From positions 1 to 64,000 of the forward strand of contig NZ_BAABHF010000042.1 of assembly GCF_039541955.1 (NCBI RefSeq): a stretch of DNA of 64,000 nucleotides, written 5' to 3'. The position numbers were made by a program, and so were the translations under genes. The notes under the pieces were generated by a model. That model worked only from the letters and a program-made list of their open reading frames with translations. It ran no database searches and was not told the origin of the DNA. Source of the DNA: Actinoallomurus oryzae (lineage in GTDB: Bacteria > Actinomycetota > Actinomycetes > Streptosporangiales > Streptosporangiaceae). Shown here piece after piece: positions 29,543-37,525 of the stretch. Within the stretch, counting starts at the first letter, position 1. Every line of letters starts with the position of its first letter.

Positions 29543-30502
29543 TCACCGTGCCCGGCCCGCCGTCACCGCGTCCGTCCGGGTGCGCGCCCACAGGGAGCGG
29601 GCGACGGCACCGCCGGCGAGCACCACCCGGCGGCCGACGCCCACGGAGACGCGCCCGTCGAAGACGTTGTAGTCGCGGGCCTCGATGCGGTCGAGGATGT
29701 GGGAGTAGAGCGTGCAGGCCGTCGCGATGCAGGGCCGGGAGACGGGGTGCAGCAGCTCGATCCCGGGCCGGGCGCGGCCGTACACCTCGCGCGTGCGCGC
29801 GATCTGGTCGGCGAGCGCGCGCCGTACGCGCGGGTCGGCCCGGCCGGTCCGCCGGCATTCGGCGAGCACCTCGCGGTCGACGCCGAACGCCGCGAGCTCG
29901 TCGGCGGGCAGGTAGACGCGGCCACGGTCCAGGTCCTCGGCGATGTCGCGCAGGAAGTTGGTCAGCTGGAACGCCTGGCCGAGCGCCGCGGCGGCGCCGG
30001 CGGCCTCGGCGGGGTCGCCGACCGTGCCCAGCACGGGCAGCATCTGCAGCCCGATCACCTCGGCCGACCCGTACACGTACTCCCGCAGCGCCGCCCGCGT
30101 GGCGTATCCGGTCACGGTCAGGTCCATCCGCATCGAGTGCAGGAAGGCGTCGAACAGGCCGACGTCGATGCCGTGCCGGCGCGCCGTGTCCACGACCGCG
30201 GCGAGCACCGGGTCGTCGCTGCGCCCGGCGCGCAGACCGCCGGCCAGCTTGGCGGCGAGCCGGTCCAGCGCGGCGGCGATCCGCGTGAGCGGGGTGCCCG
30301 GCGCGGGTTCGTCGACGATGTCGTCCGCGTGGCGGGCGAAGCCGTACAGGGCGTGGACCGCCGGCCGTCGCGACGGCGGCAGTAACCGGGTCGCGAGGAA
30401 GAAGGTCCGGCCGTGCCGGGCGTTGAGCGCCCGGCACCGGAGGTAGGCCTCCCGCAGGGACGGCTCGGTGATCCCGGCCGCGTCGAGCTCCCGGCCGGTC
30501 AT
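29543..30502 (-). CDS. crtB: Phytoene synthase
   Basis: A 319-aa prenyl-head-to-head synthase. The first aspartate-rich motif is HADDIVDEP (about residues 58-66); the second region GRVYLPADELAAFGVDREV and the NFLRDIAEDLDRGRVYLP block are diagnostic. It joins two GGPP molecules to phytoene at the membrane surface with Mg2+. The ATG at 30502 is preceded by GAAGGAAGGCTC, which is supplied by the end of a repeated mini-ORF element. GGPP must come from a synthase encoded elsewhere, since no crtE is in the window. Confidence 0.92.
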   Translation of the reverse strand: MTGRELDAAGITEPSLREAYLRCRALNARHGRTFFLATRLLPPSRRPAVHALYGFARHADDIVDEPAPGTPLTRIAAALDRLAAKLAGGLRAGRSDDPVLAAVVDTARRHGIDVGLFDAFLHSMRMDLTVTGYATRAALREYVYGSAEVIGLQMLPVLGTVGDPAEAAGAAAALGQAFQLTNFLRDIAEDLDRGRVYLPADELAAFGVDREVLAECRRTGRADPRVRRALADQIARTREVYGRARPGIELLHPVSRPCIATACTLYSHILDRIEARDYNVFDGRVSVGVGRRVVLAGGAVARSLWARTRTDAVTAGRAR

Positions 30503-30567
30503 GAGCCTTCCTTCGTCGGGGAGGGTGACGGGCGCGTGTCTTCGATTCCCTCGCTTCGCTCGGTCAT
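30499..30567 (-). repeat. ATGA-coupled mini-ORF repeat, copy 1 (between crtI and crtB)
   Basis: A 69-base element encodes a 22-aa peptide starting MTERSEGIEDT. Its ATG overlaps the crtI stop (ATGA) and its stop overlaps the crtB start (ATGA). Its left end ATGA-S-CGAGCG-R-AGCGAG-S-GAATCGA and right end CCCGACGAAGGARGGCTCAT also occur in copy 2 at 36761-36832. It supplies the crtB ribosome-binding site (GAAGGAAGG) and links the two genes translationally. Confidence 0.75.
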
Positions 30568-32066
30568 GACGGCACGGCGCCGGTGATCCGGTCGGCGGCC
30601 AGCCGTCCGGACACCAGTGCGGTCGGGACGCCGACGCCGGGTACGGTGCCGCAGCCGGCCAGTACCGCGTTGTCGGTCGTCCGGGGGAGGTTGGCGGGCC
30701 GGAACGGGCCGGTCTGGCCGAACGTGTGCGCCAGGCTGAAGGGCGTGCCGGCGAGGAGCCCCTGGCGGCGCCAGTCGGCGGGGGTGATGACGTGCAGAAC
30801 GTCCTCCATGCGCATTTTCAGGCCGGACCGGGCGGCCGTGGCCTCGATGAGCTCTTCCGCGTACGCCGGGCCGATCCGGTCCCAGTCGAGCCGGGCGCGG
30901 GCGAGGTTGGGCGCCGGGGCGAGCACGGACACGAGTTGGCGTCCGCCGGGGGCGAGCGCGGTGTCGGTGACCGTCGGGCGGGTCAGCAGCAGCGACGGGT
31001 CGCGCATCGGCCGGCCGTCGCGAGTCAGGTCGTCGAAGGTCGTGTGCCAGGCCCGGCCGAACAGCAGGTTGTGGTGGGCGGTGCCGTCCGCGCCGCACCG
31101 CCCGTCACCGGACACGCCGAGGTGCACGACGACGGCCGACGGCGCGGCGACGAGGCGGACCGGCCGGCGCGGGACGCGGCCGAGCAGCCGGTAGGCGGCC
31201 GGCAGGTCGCAGGTGAGGACGATGGCGTCGCACGGGATCCGGTCGCCGTCGGCGGTGAGCGCGGCGGTCACGCGGCGCCCGCGGCGTTCGAGCGCGGTGA
31301 CGCGGGTGTCGTAGCGGAACTCCACCCCCGCGTCGGCGGCGGCGCCGGCGAGGGCATCGGGGAGCGCCCGCATGCCGCCACGGGGAAAGAACACGCCGCC
31401 GACGGTGTCCATGTAGGCGATGACCGCGTACAGGGCGAGCGCCCGGCGGGGGGACAGCCCGGCGTACAGCGCCTGGAAGGTGAACACGCGCCGCAGCCGT
31501 TCGTCGCGCAGGAACCGGCCGACGGCGTTCTCCCAGCGCCCGAAGCCGCCGAGCGCCGCCAGCCGGGCCAGTCGCGGGGTGAGCAGGCCGAGCGGCGAGT
31601 CGACGTTCGCCGCGATGAAACCGGCGTACTCGACCTCGTACAGCCGGGTCAGCCAGGCGCGCAGCCGCGCGTACCCCGCCGCCTCACGGGGACCGGCGAA
31701 CGCCCGGACCGCCTCGGTCATCGCCTCGGCGTCGGTGCGCACGTCGAGCGATGTGCCGTCGGCGAAGAACGTCCGGTACGCCGGGTCCAGCCGGATGAGC
31801 GGCAGCCGCTCGTCCATCGAGGCGCCGGTGGCCGCCAGCGTGTCGCGCACGATGTCCGGCATCGTGAGCACGGTCGGCCCGGTGTCGAGCCGGTAGCCGC
31901 CGACGTCGAGGCGGCCCGCCCGGCCGCCCGGCACCCCGTCGCGTTCGAGCACCGTCACGGCACGGCCGCGCCCGCACAGGTGCGACGCGGCGGCCAGCCC
32001 GGACAGCCCCGCACCGACCACGACCACGTGGTCGGTTCTGCGGGGCACGGTCGAACAGCGCGTCAT
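30564..32066 (-). CDS. crtI: Phytoene desaturase
   Basis: About 500 aa from ATG 32066. The N-terminal FAD motif is VVVVGAGLSGLAAASHLCGRG, followed by GGRAGRLDVGGYRLDTGPT. The middle contains FFPRGGMRALPDALAGAA, and the C terminus the CrtI signature (GLLAGTPFSLAHTFGQTGPF, then LAGCGTVPGVGVPTALVSGR). It desaturates phytoene to lycopene at the membrane using FAD. It is the first gene of the crt operon on this strand; the upstream region carries a 7-base inverted repeat before the start. An earlier ATG at 32126 exists but adds non-family sequence. A repeated mini-ORF couples it to crtB. Confidence 0.92.
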   Translation of the reverse strand: MTRCSTVPRRTDHVVVVGAGLSGLAAASHLCGRGRAVTVLERDGVPGGRAGRLDVGGYRLDTGPTVLTMPDIVRDTLAATGASMDERLPLIRLDPAYRTFFADGTSLDVRTDAEAMTEAVRAFAGPREAAGYARLRAWLTRLYEVEYAGFIAANVDSPLGLLTPRLARLAALGGFGRWENAVGRFLRDERLRRVFTFQALYAGLSPRRALALYAVIAYMDTVGGVFFPRGGMRALPDALAGAAADAGVEFRYDTRVTALERRGRRVTAALTADGDRIPCDAIVLTCDLPAAYRLLGRVPRRPVRLVAAPSAVVVHLGVSGDGRCGADGTAHHNLLFGRAWHTTFDDLTRDGRPMRDPSLLLTRPTVTDTALAPGGRQLVSVLAPAPNLARARLDWDRIGPAYAEELIEATAARSGLKMRMEDVLHVITPADWRRQGLLAGTPFSLAHTFGQTGPFRPANLPRTTDNAVLAGCGTVPGVGVPTALVSGRLAADRITGAVPS

Positions 32067-32077
32067 GTCGCATCGAC

Positions 32078-32099
32078 TACCCCGAGAGCCCACGGGGTA
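32078..32099. promoter_or_regulatory. Inverted repeat in the crtI leader
   Basis: TACCCCG and CGGGGTA arms with an 8-base spacer, 12 bases upstream of the crtI ATG. It could form a short mRNA hairpin near the start codon or be an operator. crtI has no clear Shine-Dalgarno, so the hairpin may matter for initiation. Confidence 0.4.
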
Positions 32100-32171
32100 A
32101 TGCCGAACCGCGCCACGGTCCTTCACGGAACGACGACGGCCCGAGGGGACCGAACCTCAGGTCACGGACGC

Positions 32172-32217
32172 CTGTCGACTGCTAACTGTTGACAGATAGC
32201 CTCTGAGCAGCTTCGAT
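32172..32217 (+). promoter_or_regulatory. Predicted promoter and dyad for the amide-catabolism operon
   Basis: CTGTCGAC (32172-32179) and GTTGACAG (32188-32195) form an inverted repeat with one mismatch, overlapping a perfect -35 hexamer TTGACA (32189-32194). Seventeen bases on is TTCGAT, a poor -10. The layout fits repression by the FCD-GntR regulator encoded second in the operon. Confidence 0.45.
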
Positions 32218-32377
32218 GGTCGCACGTCCTAATCCGGACGTATTGGGGTCCGGGTTCTCCGCGATGTCGACGATCTCGTGCGGCCTGCCTCGTCCCCCTC
32301 TCCGCATCGGCCCGCGCCGCCCGCGGCGGCCGGATCGGATGCGAACGCCCGTGCGCTCCCGCCCCCCAGGAGTGACC

Positions 32378-33706
32378 ATGCAGGTCGACCCGTCCCCCTA
32401 CCGTCCCAACCCCGCCCCCGTCCCCGCCGGAACGGCGCCCGCGATCGACCGGAGGGTCATCCTCGCCGGGGCCGTCGGCTCGATCATCGAGTACTACGAC
32501 TTCGGCATCTACGGTTACCTGTCCGCGTCGCTGGCCTCGGTCTTCTTCGTGCACGGAGATCCGGCCGCGGCGCTGCTCGCCACGTTCGCGACGTTCGCGG
32601 CGGCGTTCGTGCTGCGCCCGCTGGGCGGGCTCATCTTCGGTCACATCGGCGACCGGATCGGCCGGAAGAAGACCCTCGCGGCGACCGTCATCGCCATGGC
32701 GCTGGCCACGTTCGCGATCGGGGTCCTGCCGAGCTACGCCGCCGTCGGCGCGTTCGCGGCGGTGCTGCTGGTCCTCGGGCGATGCGTCCAGGGTGTGGCC
32801 AGCGGCGGCGAGATCGGCGGCGCGGCCTCGTACGTCGCGGAGTGCTCGCCCCCGCACCGGCGCGGCCTGCTCTGCAGCACGACACAGCTCGGCGCGCTGA
32901 CCGGCGCGCTGCTGGCCTCGGCCGTGGTCACCCTGTTCACCACGGTGCTGGGCGACGAGACGATGAAGGCGTGGGGCTGGCGAATCCCGTTCCTGATCGG
33001 CCTGCCGCTCGGCCTGGTCGGCCTGTGGATCCGCGCCCGGCTGGAGGACTCGCCGCAGTTCCTCGACCTGGCCGAGCGGGGTGAGGTCGCCAAGGCCCCG
33101 GTCGTCCAGCTCTTCGCGAACAACCGCGCCGCGCTGGCGCGCACCTTCGGCCTCTCGGTGCTGCTGTTCGCCGCCTACTACGTCGTGTACGTGTACGCCG
33201 CGACGCATCTGCAGAAGACCGGCGGCTTCTCGGCGCTGACCGCGTTCTGGTCGACGATCGCGACGCTGGCCGTGTCGTGCGTGCTGATGCCGGTGTTCGG
33301 TGCGCTGTCGGACCGGGTGGGCCGCAAGCCGATCTTCTTCGGCGCCTCCATCGCGACCCTCGTGCTGGTCTTCCCCGGGTTCATGGCGATGGACGCGCAC
33401 GGCACCGCGCCGGCCGTGCTGGCCCAGATCGTGCTCGGCATCCCCGAGTCGGCGCTGATGGCCGTGGCCTTCTCCACGTTCGCCGAGATGCTGCCCGCGC
33501 GGGTCCGCTACAGCGGCATCGCGCTGGGCTTCAACCTCGCCAGCATGGCCGTGGGCGGCACGGCGCCGTACATCTGCACGTGGCTGATCAACAAGACCGG
33601 CGATCCGCTGTGCCCGGCCTGGTTCCTCGCCGGTACCGCGCTCATCACCCTCGCGACGACCTTCAGCTTGCGAGAATCCGCCGGTACGTCCCTGCGGACG
33701 TCCTGA
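32378..33706 (+). CDS. MFS transporter, metabolite:H+ symporter (MHS) family
   Basis: A 442-aa transporter with about twelve membrane segments. Family marks are IIEYYDFGIYGYLSA at residue ~37, the GDRIGRKKTL loop between spans 2 and 3, the GRCVQGVASGGEIGGA helix and the second GALSDRVGRKPIFFG loop. MHS carriers take up carboxylates or zwitterions such as citrate, tricarballylate, ketoglutarate or betaine with protons. Start ATG 32378 follows CCAGGAG. As first gene of the operon it probably imports the substrate handled by the following enzymes; which acid or amide is not shown by sequence. Confidence 0.9.
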   Translation: MQVDPSPYRPNPAPVPAGTAPAIDRRVILAGAVGSIIEYYDFGIYGYLSASLASVFFVHGDPAAALLATFATFAAAFVLRPLGGLIFGHIGDRIGRKKTLAATVIAMALATFAIGVLPSYAAVGAFAAVLLVLGRCVQGVASGGEIGGAASYVAECSPPHRRGLLCSTTQLGALTGALLASAVVTLFTTVLGDETMKAWGWRIPFLIGLPLGLVGLWIRARLEDSPQFLDLAERGEVAKAPVVQLFANNRAALARTFGLSVLLFAAYYVVYVYAATHLQKTGGFSALTAFWSTIATLAVSCVLMPVFGALSDRVGRKPIFFGASIATLVLVFPGFMAMDAHGTAPAVLAQIVLGIPESALMAVAFSTFAEMLPARVRYSGIALGFNLASMAVGGTAPYICTWLINKTGDPLCPAWFLAGTALITLATTFSLRESAGTSLRTS

Positions 33707-33734
33707 CGACACCAACCGACGATTGAGGACCGAA

Positions 33735-34421
33735 ATGTCGAGCAGTCACCTCCCGGGCCCGCTGGAGCGGCGGGCGCAGACCTTCAGCGGACGCAGCGTC
33801 GAGGTGCTCCGGGACATGGTGCTGTCCGGCCGGCTCAAGCCCGGCCAGCGGCTGAACGAGGTGGAGCTGGCCCGCGCCCTGGAGATCAGCCGCGGGCCGC
33901 TGCGCGAGGCCATCCAGCGCCTGGCCAGCGAGGGGCTGCTGCGCATCGTCAGCCACCGCGGAGCGTACGTGCGCACGTTCGACGCGGACGAGCTGCGCGA
34001 CCTGTACGAACTGCGCATCGCCCTGGAGACGCACGCCGTACGCCTCGCGGCGGAACGGATGACCGCCGACGACGTGGCGGACGTCGGCGGCCTGCTCGAC
34101 GAGACGGGCGACATGCTCGCCGCCGACGACGAGCGCCCCTATCCCGAGGAGCTCGACTTCCACCGGCGGATCGTGGCGCTGACCGGCAACCAGATCCTGC
34201 TGTCCGCCACGGTGGAGGTGCACCAGCAGATCCACCTCGCCCGGTCACGCTCCGGACAGCAGCCGCGCCGCGCGCGTCACGCGTACGACGAGCACCGTGC
34301 CGTCGTCGACCACGTGGCCGCCGGCGACGGTGAGGCCGCGGCGAACCTCATGCGCGCGCACCTGTACCGGTCGCTGGAGAACGCGCTGCGCATCTTCGAC
34401 GCGTCGCCCGGCGACACCTGA
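33735..34421 (+). CDS. GntR/FCD-family transcriptional regulator
   Basis: A 228-aa regulator: N-terminal winged helix (LKPGQRLNEVELARALEISR) and a C-terminal all-helical FCD domain (DLYELRIALETHAVRLAAER), with likely metal-ligand residues such as the aspartate/histidine in ELDFHRRIV and the final DEHRAVVDHVAAGD. FCD regulators usually sense carboxylic acids. Start ATG 33735 follows GAGGA, 28 bases after the transporter. It probably represses its own operon at the dyad near 32172-32195 and is released by a pathway acid. Confidence 0.9.
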   Translation: MSSSHLPGPLERRAQTFSGRSVEVLRDMVLSGRLKPGQRLNEVELARALEISRGPLREAIQRLASEGLLRIVSHRGAYVRTFDADELRDLYELRIALETHAVRLAAERMTADDVADVGGLLDETGDMLAADDERPYPEELDFHRRIVALTGNQILLSATVEVHQQIHLARSRSGQQPRRARHAYDEHRAVVDHVAAGDGEAAANLMRAHLYRSLENALRIFDASPGDT

Positions 34422-34464
34422 CGGCGGCGCGCCCCCCATTCACACGACCACGGAAAGGTTCCCG

Positions 34465-35334
34465 GTGAGCGACAATCTCAACGCCCGGCTCCGCGCCCGG
34501 ATCGAGCCCGGACGGCCCCTGCTGCTGCCGGGCGCGCCGAACGCGCTGACCGCGCGGATCCTGGAGGAGACCGGCTTCGAGGCCGTGTATCTCTCCGGCG
34601 CGGGCATCACGAACACCTACCTCGGCGCGCCGGACGTCGGGCTGCTGTCGCTCCCGGAGCTGGCCGACCACGTCGCCGCCGTACGCGACGCGGTCGAGCT
34701 TCCCCTGGTCGTCGACGCCGACACCGGCTTCGGCAACGCGATCAACGTGCGGCGCACGATCCGCTCCCTGGAACGTTCCGGCGCGAACGCGGTCCAGCTC
34801 GAGGACCAGGTGGCGCCCAAGCGCTGCGGGCACTTCACCGGCAAGGCCGTGATCGACGCGGGGGAGATGGTCGGCAAGATCCATGCCGCCACCGACGCGC
34901 GGCAGGACGACGATCTGCTGATCATCGCGCGCACCGACGCCCGCGCGGTGTCCGGGATGGACGAGGCGTGCGACCGCGCCGCCCGCTACCTCGACGCGGG
35001 CGCCGACGTCGCGTTCGTCGAGGCGCCGCGGTCGCGGGAGGAGCTGCGGGAGATTCCCGGGCGGGTGCCCGGCGCGCACGTCGCCAACATGGTCGAGGGC
35101 GCGCTCACGCCCATCACCCCCCTGGACGAGCTGGCCGCGTACGGCTTCGCGGTGGTGCTCTACGCCAACACGGCGATGCGCGCCGCGATCAAGGGCATGC
35201 GGTCCGCGCTCACCGACCTGCGCGCGAAGGGCGACAGTCTCGCCCTCGGCGACCGCATCGCGAGCTGGGAGGAGCGGCAGAGCCTGGTCCGCAAGGACGA
35301 ATTCGACGCGATGAACGAGCGGTACGCCGGCTGA
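34465..35334 (+). CDS. Isocitrate lyase/PEP mutase superfamily C-C lyase
   Basis: A 289-aa TIM-barrel enzyme. The metal-binding region is VVDADTGFGNAINV, then NAVQLEDQ and the catalytic-loop motif KRCGH with its cysteine. The overall form is close to methylisocitrate lyases, dimethylmalate lyases, oxaloacetate decarboxylases and carboxyphosphonoenolpyruvate mutases; the sequence alone does not choose between them. A lyase cutting a 2-hydroxy-dicarboxylate to pyruvate or glyoxylate fits the neighbourhood. GTG 34465 follows GGAAAGG; the long upstream frame overlaps the regulator and is a shadow. Confidence 0.85.
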   Translation: MSDNLNARLRARIEPGRPLLLPGAPNALTARILEETGFEAVYLSGAGITNTYLGAPDVGLLSLPELADHVAAVRDAVELPLVVDADTGFGNAINVRRTIRSLERSGANAVQLEDQVAPKRCGHFTGKAVIDAGEMVGKIHAATDARQDDDLLIIARTDARAVSGMDEACDRAARYLDAGADVAFVEAPRSREELREIPGRVPGAHVANMVEGALTPITPLDELAAYGFAVVLYANTAMRAAIKGMRSALTDLRAKGDSLALGDRIASWEERQSLVRKDEFDAMNERYAG

Positions 35335-35360
35335 GCGCCGAGAAGATGAGAGGAGCGAAC

Positions 35361-36764
35361 ATGACGGAATACGACCTCCGGCTGACCGGTGGTGACGTCG
35401 TACTGCCCGGTCTGGGACGCACGGCCGTGGACGTGTGCGTGCGCGACGGACGCGTCGCCGCCCTGGTCGAGCGCGCCGACCCCGCGCCGGCGCGTGAGGT
35501 GCTGGACGTGACCGGGCGGGTCGTGGTGCCCGGCGCGATCGACGCGCACGTCCACCTCGGCCAGGACATCACCGTGCCGAAGACCGCCGACGACGTGGCC
35601 CCGGAGACCGCCTCGGCGGTCGCGGGCGGTGTCACCACGATGCTCGCCTACCTGATGAGCCCGAAGCCGTACGAGGAGAGCTTCACCGCGGCGCACGACG
35701 TCATGGCGGCCGACGCGTACACCGACTTCGGCTTCCACTTCTGCCTGGTCTCCCAGGAGCAGGTGGCCGCGATCCCGCGCTACGTCGAGGAGTTCGGCGT
35801 CTCCAGCTTCAAGTTCTTCATGAACTTCCGCGGGAACGAGGGCGCCTATCTCGGGCTGCCGGGCAACGACGACGGCTTCCTGTACGACCTGCTGAAGGCG
35901 GTGGCGGAGAACGGCGCGATGGCCGACCCGCACGCGGAGAACATCGAGCTGGTCTGGAAGCTGCGGGAGAGCATGGACAAGCCCGCCGACGCCGGGCTGG
36001 ACGCCTGGAACAGGACCCGACCCGACTTCGTGGAGGCCGAGGCGCTGCAACGGGTCGCGTACCTCGCCAGCGTGCTCGGAGCGTCCGTGTACGCCGTGCA
36101 CACGACCTGCGCCGCCGCGCTGGACGCGATCACCCGGCAGCGCGCGCACTACCCGAACCTGTTCGTCGAGACCTGCCCGCACTACCTCACCCTCGACGAG
36201 ACCTCCTCGATGGGCTCGCGGGCGAAGGTCAACCCGCCGCTGCGCACCGCCGGCGACCGGGAGGCGCTGTGGGCGGCGGTGGCCGACGGCCGCGTCGACG
36301 TCATCGGCTCCGACCACGTGCCGCGCCACTTCTCCGCGAAGGACAAGGACATCTGGTCGGCGTCGGCGGGGTTCCCCGGAACCGGCACGCTGTTCCCGTC
36401 CATGGTCGGTGAGGGGCACCAGCGGCGCGGCCTGCCGCTGGAGCGGATCGTCGAGGCGACCTCGACCCGGCCCGCCCAGCTGTTCGGCATGTACCCCCGC
36501 AAGGGCGTCATCGCCGTCGGCGCGGACGCGGACCTGGTCGTGCTGAACCTGGAGGAGGGCTTCACCGTACGCGCCGAGGACCAGCACAGCGCCGCGCGGT
36601 ACTCCGTCTGGGAGGGGCTCGAGGTCGGCTGCTCGGTCGAGCACACGCTCGTACGCGGCCGGTTCGCCGTCCGCGACGGCGCGCTCGGTGAGGCCGCCGG
36701 CGCGTACGTCTCCCGCCCGAACAGCGGCGCCGCCGCTCTGGCCGCCCAGGGGGTCTCCCGATGA
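35361..36764 (+). CDS. Dihydropyrimidinase/hydantoinase-like cyclic amidohydrolase
   Basis: A 467-aa amidohydrolase. Metal ligands are visible: HVHLGQD, carboxylated lysine in SSFKFFMNF, HAEN, AVHTTC and the catalytic Asp in GSDHVP. The family opens cyclic amides (dihydropyrimidines, hydantoins, allantoin, imides) by hydrolysis with two Zn2+. The sequence is as distant from classical hydantoinase as from allantoinase, so substrate remains open. Start ATG 35361 follows GAGAGGAG. Its stop overlaps an ATG as ATGA at the start of a repeated mini-ORF element that leads into the amidase gene. Confidence 0.85.
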   Translation: MTEYDLRLTGGDVVLPGLGRTAVDVCVRDGRVAALVERADPAPAREVLDVTGRVVVPGAIDAHVHLGQDITVPKTADDVAPETASAVAGGVTTMLAYLMSPKPYEESFTAAHDVMAADAYTDFGFHFCLVSQEQVAAIPRYVEEFGVSSFKFFMNFRGNEGAYLGLPGNDDGFLYDLLKAVAENGAMADPHAENIELVWKLRESMDKPADAGLDAWNRTRPDFVEAEALQRVAYLASVLGASVYAVHTTCAAALDAITRQRAHYPNLFVETCPHYLTLDETSSMGSRAKVNPPLRTAGDREALWAAVADGRVDVIGSDHVPRHFSAKDKDIWSASAGFPGTGTLFPSMVGEGHQRRGLPLERIVEATSTRPAQLFGMYPRKGVIAVGADADLVVLNLEEGFTVRAEDQHSAARYSVWEGLEVGCSVEHTLVRGRFAVRDGALGEAAGAYVSRPNSGAAALAAQGVSR

Positions 36765-36832
36765 GCGAGCGGAGCGAGCGAATCGACGAGCACAGTGCGC
36801 CTGGTCACTCCCCCGACGAAGGAGGGCTCATT
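36761..36832 (+). repeat. ATGA-coupled mini-ORF repeat, copy 2 (between cyclic amidohydrolase and amidase)
   Basis: A 72-base element matches copy 1 at both ends and encodes MSERSERIDEH and further residues. The ATG overlaps the upstream stop. At the position where copy 1 provides the crtB ATG, this copy has ATT (36830) preceded by GGAGGG, and the mini-ORF runs in frame into the amidase instead of ending. It therefore either forms an N-terminal extension or initiates the amidase at ATT. Confidence 0.75.
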
Positions 36833-37525
36833 GGTGAGCCGTACCGGCCGTGGGCCGACGTGATCACCGATGACGACGAGCGACGCTACGCCGCCGCGGG
36901 CTTCGGCAAGCCCGTCGGGACGGGCAAGCGCCCGGCGCTGCTGATCATCGACGTGCAGTACCGCACGGTCGGCGACACGCCGAAGCCGTTCTTTGACTCT
37001 CTCGCGGACTACCCGACGAGCTGCGGCGATGTGGGCTGGGACGCGGTGGGGCGCATCGGTGAGCTGCTCGGCGTCTTCCGCGAGCGCGAGTTGCCGGTGA
37101 TCTACCCGCACGTCGCGCCGAAGGAGTCCTACGACGCCGGCCGCCTCGGCGCGAAGGTCCCGGCGATCATGGGCATTCCGCCGCAGGGCTACCGGTTCGT
37201 GGAGGAGGTCGCACCGCGCGACGGCGACATCCTGCTGCCCAAGCGGCACCCGAGCGCGTTCTTCGCGACCCCGCTCGTCAGCTACCTCGTCGATCTCGGC
37301 GTGGACAGCCTCGTCGTGACGGGCTGCACCACCAGCGGTTGCGTGCGCTCCACGGTCGTGGACGCGTTCGCGTACAACTTCCGGGTGACCGTCCCGGCCG
37401 AGGCGGTCTATGACCGTACGCCCACCGTGCACCAGGCGAACCTCTTCGACATGGCGCAGAAGTACGCCGACGTGCGCCCGGTCGCCGAGGTGGTCGAGGC
37501 CGTTCGCGGGGTGGAGAGCACATGA
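36761..37525 (+). CDS. Isochorismatase-fold cysteine amidohydrolase (N-carbamoylsarcosine amidase-like)
   Basis: A 254-aa cysteine hydrolase. The triad is visible: Asp in LLIIDVQYRTVG, Lys in LLPKRHPSAF, Cys in VTGCTTSGCVRST. Relatives include N-carbamoylsarcosine amidase, maleamate amidase and other half-amide hydrolases, releasing ammonia (and CO2) from open-chain amides. It follows the cyclic amidohydrolase directly, so it likely hydrolyses the ring-opened product. The first 23 residues come from the repeat element; the family-like sequence begins near PYRPWADVITDDD. Start may be ATG 36761 (overlapping the upstream stop) or ATT 36830 behind GGAGGG. Confidence 0.86.
   Translation: MSERSERIDEHSAPGHSPDEGGLIGEPYRPWADVITDDDERRYAAAGFGKPVGTGKRPALLIIDVQYRTVGDTPKPFFDSLADYPTSCGDVGWDAVGRIGELLGVFRERELPVIYPHVAPKESYDAGRLGAKVPAIMGIPPQGYRFVEEVAPRDGDILLPKRHPSAFFATPLVSYLVDLGVDSLVVTGCTTSGCVRSTVVDAFAYNFRVTVPAEAVYDRTPTVHQANLFDMAQKYADVRPVAEVVEAVRGVEST

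Larger units (their letters stand above)
32067..32377. other. Divergent promoter region between crtI and the MHS transporter operon
   Basis: About 310 bases with no gene. On the crt side is the inverted repeat at 32078-32099; in the middle the dyad at 32172-32195 and a -35-like TTGACA. Nothing else is recognised. Confidence 0.6.

Noticed and set aside
32162..33715. 517-codon minus-strand frame opposite the MHS transporter
   Set aside because: Gln/Arg/Glu/Gly-rich shadow typical of high-GC antisense; the plus strand has clear transporter motifs.
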